Part shown: positions 61,402 to 64,000 of the stretch, piece by piece | Numbering within the stretch: the stretch's first letter is position 1 | How the letters are laid out: each line of letters begins with the position of its first letter | From: Clostridia bacterium | GTDB taxonomy: Bacteria > Bacillota > Clostridia > Christensenellales > Borkfalkiaceae | Length of the DNA: 64,000 nt | Direction of reading: 5' to 3' | Assembly (NCBI GenBank): GCA_017465865.1 | Contig: JAFTVF010000006.1 | Location: 62,001 to 126,000, forward strand | Translations under genes and position numbers: made by a program | The notes under the pieces: model-generated | The model's input: the letters and a program-made list of their open reading frames with translations, nothing else | Told to the model about the DNA's origin: nothing | The model's database searches: none

Positions 61402-62542
61402 AGCGAGAGGGGATATTTCCATACTCATTCTAACCGCCGTTATATCCGCATTCGGGATCTTGGCGATCTATTCCGCGAGCCGTTACGTTGCGGAAACGCA
61501 ATACGGCGACGCTTGGTATTTCGTAAAAAAACAGGCGCTCGGGTTTGCCGTCGGGTTGGTTGCAATGCTTCTTTGCGGTCGGCTTGATTATCGGAAATTA
61601 AAAGGCAAAAAAACGCGTTGGATCGCGTTGATCGTGCCGATTATTTTACTTGCGCTCGTGTTCGTTCCGGGGCTTGGCGTTACCAATTACGGTGCGACCC
61701 GCTGGATCGGGTTCGGGGGCTTTACCCTGCAACCGTCCGAGCTTGCCAAATACGGCTTCGTCGTGTTCGCGGCGGCGTATATGTCCGACGATATGGGCAG
61801 AATGCGCACGTTCAAAGGCGTTTTGCCCGTGCTCTTTGCAGGCGGCGTGATCTGCGTATTGATCATGCTCGAACCGAACATGTCCGTAACCATGTGCGTA
61901 GGGCTTTTGATGCTTGCCTTGCTCTTTCTCGGCGGAATGAAGATGAAGCATTTCCTGATCATTTTCATTCCCGCGTTGCTTGCCGTACCGCTCATGATCA
62001 TTGCCGAGCCTTATCGTCTGTCGAGATTGAGCGCGTTTCTCGATCCTTGGGAAAATCCCAAAGGCGAGGGGTATCAGCTGATCCAGTCGTTATATGCGCT
62101 GGGAAACGGCGGTTGGTTCGGTACGGGACTGTTCAAATCCCGCCAGAAATACCGTTTTTTGCCCTTTGCGGAAAGCGATTTTATCTTATCGATTATCGGG
62201 GAAGAACTCGGTTTCGTTGGGATTTTGGCGTTGTTTGCGGTCTGTATCGCGTTGATCTTCCGAGGTATCAAGGTCGCCGCGAACGCAAAGGATTTTTTCT
62301 CCTTTCTTCTCGCTGCGGGGATCACCCTCGTTTACGGTATCCAGACGGTGATAAACGCCTTGGTGGTCAGCGGGAGTATACCGCCCACGGGCTTGCCGTT
62401 ACCGCTCGTGAGCTCGGGGAATACCTCATTGATTATCACGATGGCTTCAATGGGGATACTGTATGCGGTTTCCGTGCAAAACAGCGGCGAGGGCGAGAGT
62501 TTTTGGCGGCGCACAAAAGAGAAAAGGAAATTCATACAATAA
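61283..62542 (+). CDS. ftsW: Cell division protein FtsW/SpoVE (SEDS glycosyltransferase)
   Basis: About 419 aa with ten membrane helices. ILAIYSASRY, GVTNYGATRWIGFGGFTLQPSELAKYG and SGNTSLIITMASMG are SEDS hallmarks. It polymerises lipid II with the cognate PBP. The start is not certain. I take a TTG at 61283 behind AGAGGTGAT; an ATG at 61262 is the main alternative. Either way it overlaps murD by at least 119 bases. The basic N-terminal tail of about 50 residues before the first helix is longer than usual. Confidence 0.9.
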   Translation: MSKSSARLKRTNSKKGQTASPQAMQIIGLTKQDGKKNSNKARGDISILILTAVISAFGILAIYSASRYVAETQYGDAWYFVKKQALGFAVGLVAMLLCGRLDYRKLKGKKTRWIALIVPIILLALVFVPGLGVTNYGATRWIGFGGFTLQPSELAKYGFVVFAAAYMSDDMGRMRTFKGVLPVLFAGGVICVLIMLEPNMSVTMCVGLLMLALLFLGGMKMKHFLIIFIPALLAVPLMIIAEPYRLSRLSAFLDPWENPKGEGYQLIQSLYALGNGGWFGTGLFKSRQKYRFLPFAESDFILSIIGEELGFVGILALFAVCIALIFRGIKVAANAKDFFSFLLAAGITLVYGIQTVINALVVSGSIPPTGLPLPLVSSGNTSLIITMASMGILYAVSVQNSGEGESFWRRTKEKRKFIQ

Positions 62543-62561
62543 AGCAAAGGAGCTTTAGCGT

Positions 62562-63818
62562 ATGGATAAATATATTATAGACGGCGGCGAAAAATTATAC
62601 GGGAAAATAGAAATACAAAGCGCGAAAAACACGGTATTGCCCCTGCTCGCCGCATCGGTGTTAACAGATGAGCCGGTGAAGATACGCGGAGTGCCAATGA
62701 TAAACGACGTCGAAAATATGCTACGGATCTTGACCGAAGTCGGGTGCAAGATCCGACGGCAAAAAGACTGCGCGCTCATTGACAGCTCGGGCGCGGCTTC
62801 GCACGAAATTCCCACGCGGCTCACGAAAGAGCTGCGTTCTTCCGTTTTTATGCTCGGATCGGTATTGACGAGGTTTCGCCGCGCGAAAATTTCCTATCCC
62901 GGCGGTTGCGATATAGGGCTTCGTCCGATCGATCTGCATCTTTCGGGCTTGAAGCGTTTGGGGGTAAAGATCGTCGAAAAGGACGGATATATCCACTGTG
63001 AAGCCGATCGGCTCGTCGGCGCGGAGATATTACTCGATTTCCCGAGCGTAGGCGCGACGGAAAATATCATTCTTGCGGCAGTCAAAGCGGAAGGGATCAC
63101 CGTGATCCGCAACGCGGCGAAAGAACCCGAGATCGTCGATCTGCAACGCTTCCTCAACGTCATGGGCGCAAAGGTCCGCGGCGCGGGCGGAGGTACGGTC
63201 GTTATTGAGGGCGTAAAACGCTTGCACGGGCTGGAATATACCCCGATCGGGGACAGGATCGAGGCGGGAACGCATCTGATTGCGGCGGCGTCTTGCGGCG
63301 GCGAGATCGAAACGAACGGCGTTCCGTCGGAAAATATTGCCGCTCTTTTACATAAATTGCGTGAAAACGGTTGCAAAATCTACACGAAAAATGATAGAAT
63401 AATCTTGATAAGCGACGGGCGGTTGAAATCCGTCAATCTCGTGGAAACGATGCCGTTTCCCGGTTTTCCCACGGATTTACAGGCGCAATATTCCGCGCTT
63501 TGCTGTACGGCGAAAGGCGCGACGCTGGTCGTGGAGAACCTGTTCGAGACCCGTTACCGCTATGCGGCGGAATTAAAACGCATGGGCGCGGATATCACGA
63601 TCCGCGGCAGAACGGCGTTTATCCAAGGCGTGGAAAAATTACACGGCGCGTGCGTTACGGCGAGCGATCTTCGCGGCGGCGCGGCACTGGTCGTGGCTGC
63701 GCTCAAAGCCGAGGGGCAGAGTACGGTGATGGATCTTTCCCACGTGGATAGAGGCTATGCCGATTTTGAGGGCAAGCTCCGCAGGCTCGGCGCGAAAATA
63801 CGCCGTATTCGCGTTTGA
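62562..63818 (+). CDS. murA: UDP-N-acetylglucosamine 1-carboxyvinyltransferase
   Basis: 418 aa. SAKNTVLPLLAAS carries Lys22/Asn23. PGGCDIGLRPIDLHL has the catalytic Cys116, which is the fosfomycin target; here it is followed by Asp as in DIG-type MurA. LVVENLFETRY and DLRGGAALVVAALKAEG complete the fold. It starts peptidoglycan synthesis from UDP-GlcNAc and PEP. It follows ftsW by 19 bases with AAGGAG. The place normally taken by murG and murC in dcw clusters is occupied by this gene. Confidence 0.94.
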   Translation: MDKYIIDGGEKLYGKIEIQSAKNTVLPLLAASVLTDEPVKIRGVPMINDVENMLRILTEVGCKIRRQKDCALIDSSGAASHEIPTRLTKELRSSVFMLGSVLTRFRRAKISYPGGCDIGLRPIDLHLSGLKRLGVKIVEKDGYIHCEADRLVGAEILLDFPSVGATENIILAAVKAEGITVIRNAAKEPEIVDLQRFLNVMGAKVRGAGGGTVVIEGVKRLHGLEYTPIGDRIEAGTHLIAAASCGGEIETNGVPSENIAALLHKLRENGCKIYTKNDRIILISDGRLKSVNLVETMPFPGFPTDLQAQYSALCCTAKGATLVVENLFETRYRYAAELKRMGADITIRGRTAFIQGVEKLHGACVTASDLRGGAALVVAALKAEGQSTVMDLSHVDRGYADFEGKLRRLGAKIRRIRV

Positions 63819-63866
63819 TACATAGATAAAAATCCGAAAGGGCAAACTACGAAAGAGGAGATAAGA

Positions 63867-64000
63867 ATGCGAAAAAAAATCTGGACGATCGTTTTAACGG
63901 TATTGATTTTTCTGTCGGGTGCGCTGCTCGGCGTTTCAGCGACTTTCCGCGTGTCCGCGGTAACGGTGGACGCGTCCGTCGTTTCCGACGAGGCGCATGC
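63867..64000 (+). CDS. ftsQ: FtsQ/DivIB-like cell division protein, N-terminal part
   Basis: It starts at the ATG at 63867 behind AAGAGGAGATAAG. The visible 44 residues are a basic start (MRKKIW), one membrane helix (TIVLTVLIFLSGALLGVSAT) and the beginning of the outer domain (FRVSAVTVDASVV), consistent with the POTRA entry of FtsQ/DivIB. Position after murA in the dcw cluster supports this. It is cut by the window edge. Confidence 0.7.
   Translation, partial: MRKKIWTIVLTVLIFLSGALLGVSATFRVSAVTVDASVVSDEAH

Noticed and set aside
1-64000. CRISPR arrays, insertion sequences, prophage or integrase genes, tRNA and rRNA genes
   Set aside because: I looked for regular direct repeats with spacers, transposase or integrase motifs and tRNA arms and saw none in the window.

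Overview
The window looks like a chromosomal segment from a Gram-positive, diaminopimelate-type member of the Clostridia, probably an uncultivated gut lineage. The evidence is Bacillota-style promoters and Shine-Dalgarno sites, many lipobox lipoproteins, a dcw cluster that begins mraZ-rsmH-ftsL-PBP, a MurE with the DNPR motif typical of meso-DAP ligases, and the str operon order rpsL-rpsG-fusA-tuf. No species name can be supported from sequence alone.

Layout. (1) 1-13912, plus strand: a glycan-use operon. It holds the end of a sugar ABC permease, a 1441-aa secreted Ig-like protein, a DUF4838-type lipoprotein, a BIG2 lipoprotein, a GH106-like glycosidase, an aldo/keto reductase and a GH36 alpha-galactosidase. 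(2) 14010-18855: str operon, with tuf behind its own promoter and a hairpin-rich 257-nt gap between rpsL and rpsG. (3) 18875-20711: CPBP protease and a lipid kinase. (4) 20728-25961, minus: a potABCD-like polyamine operon headed by an XRE-cupin regulator. (5) rpsT (minus), murI (plus), then the first part of dcw: mraZ-rsmH-ftsL-PBP, closed by a strong terminator at 31374. (6) 31450-41987: sugar island. It holds a PfkB kinase, lyxose/mannose isomerase, ROK kinase, SIS protein, SGNH hydrolase, FucI-like isomerase, AraC regulator, a divergent NanA-AGE pair and a glycoside hydrolase. (7) 42001-57359, minus: two lipoproteins with CDVC motifs (one of 1404 aa), then an operon made of a DUF4175-like membrane protein, MoxR, DUF58, two vWA proteins and a Cys-rich lipoprotein. 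(8) 57502-64000: second part of dcw, murE-mraY-murD-ftsW-murA-ftsQ (partial).

The main observations beyond ordinary annotation are as follows. Three promoters in the sugar island share an arrangement of two ACAT-type half-sites exactly 21 bp apart that abut a weak -35, which is the geometry of an AraC-family activator; an AraC-type regulator is encoded in the same island. That regulator and the preceding isomerase both appear truncated at a shared junction. The PBP gene has no ATG, GTG or TTG at the expected start and may initiate at AUC. A roughly 26-kb accessory block splits the dcw cluster.
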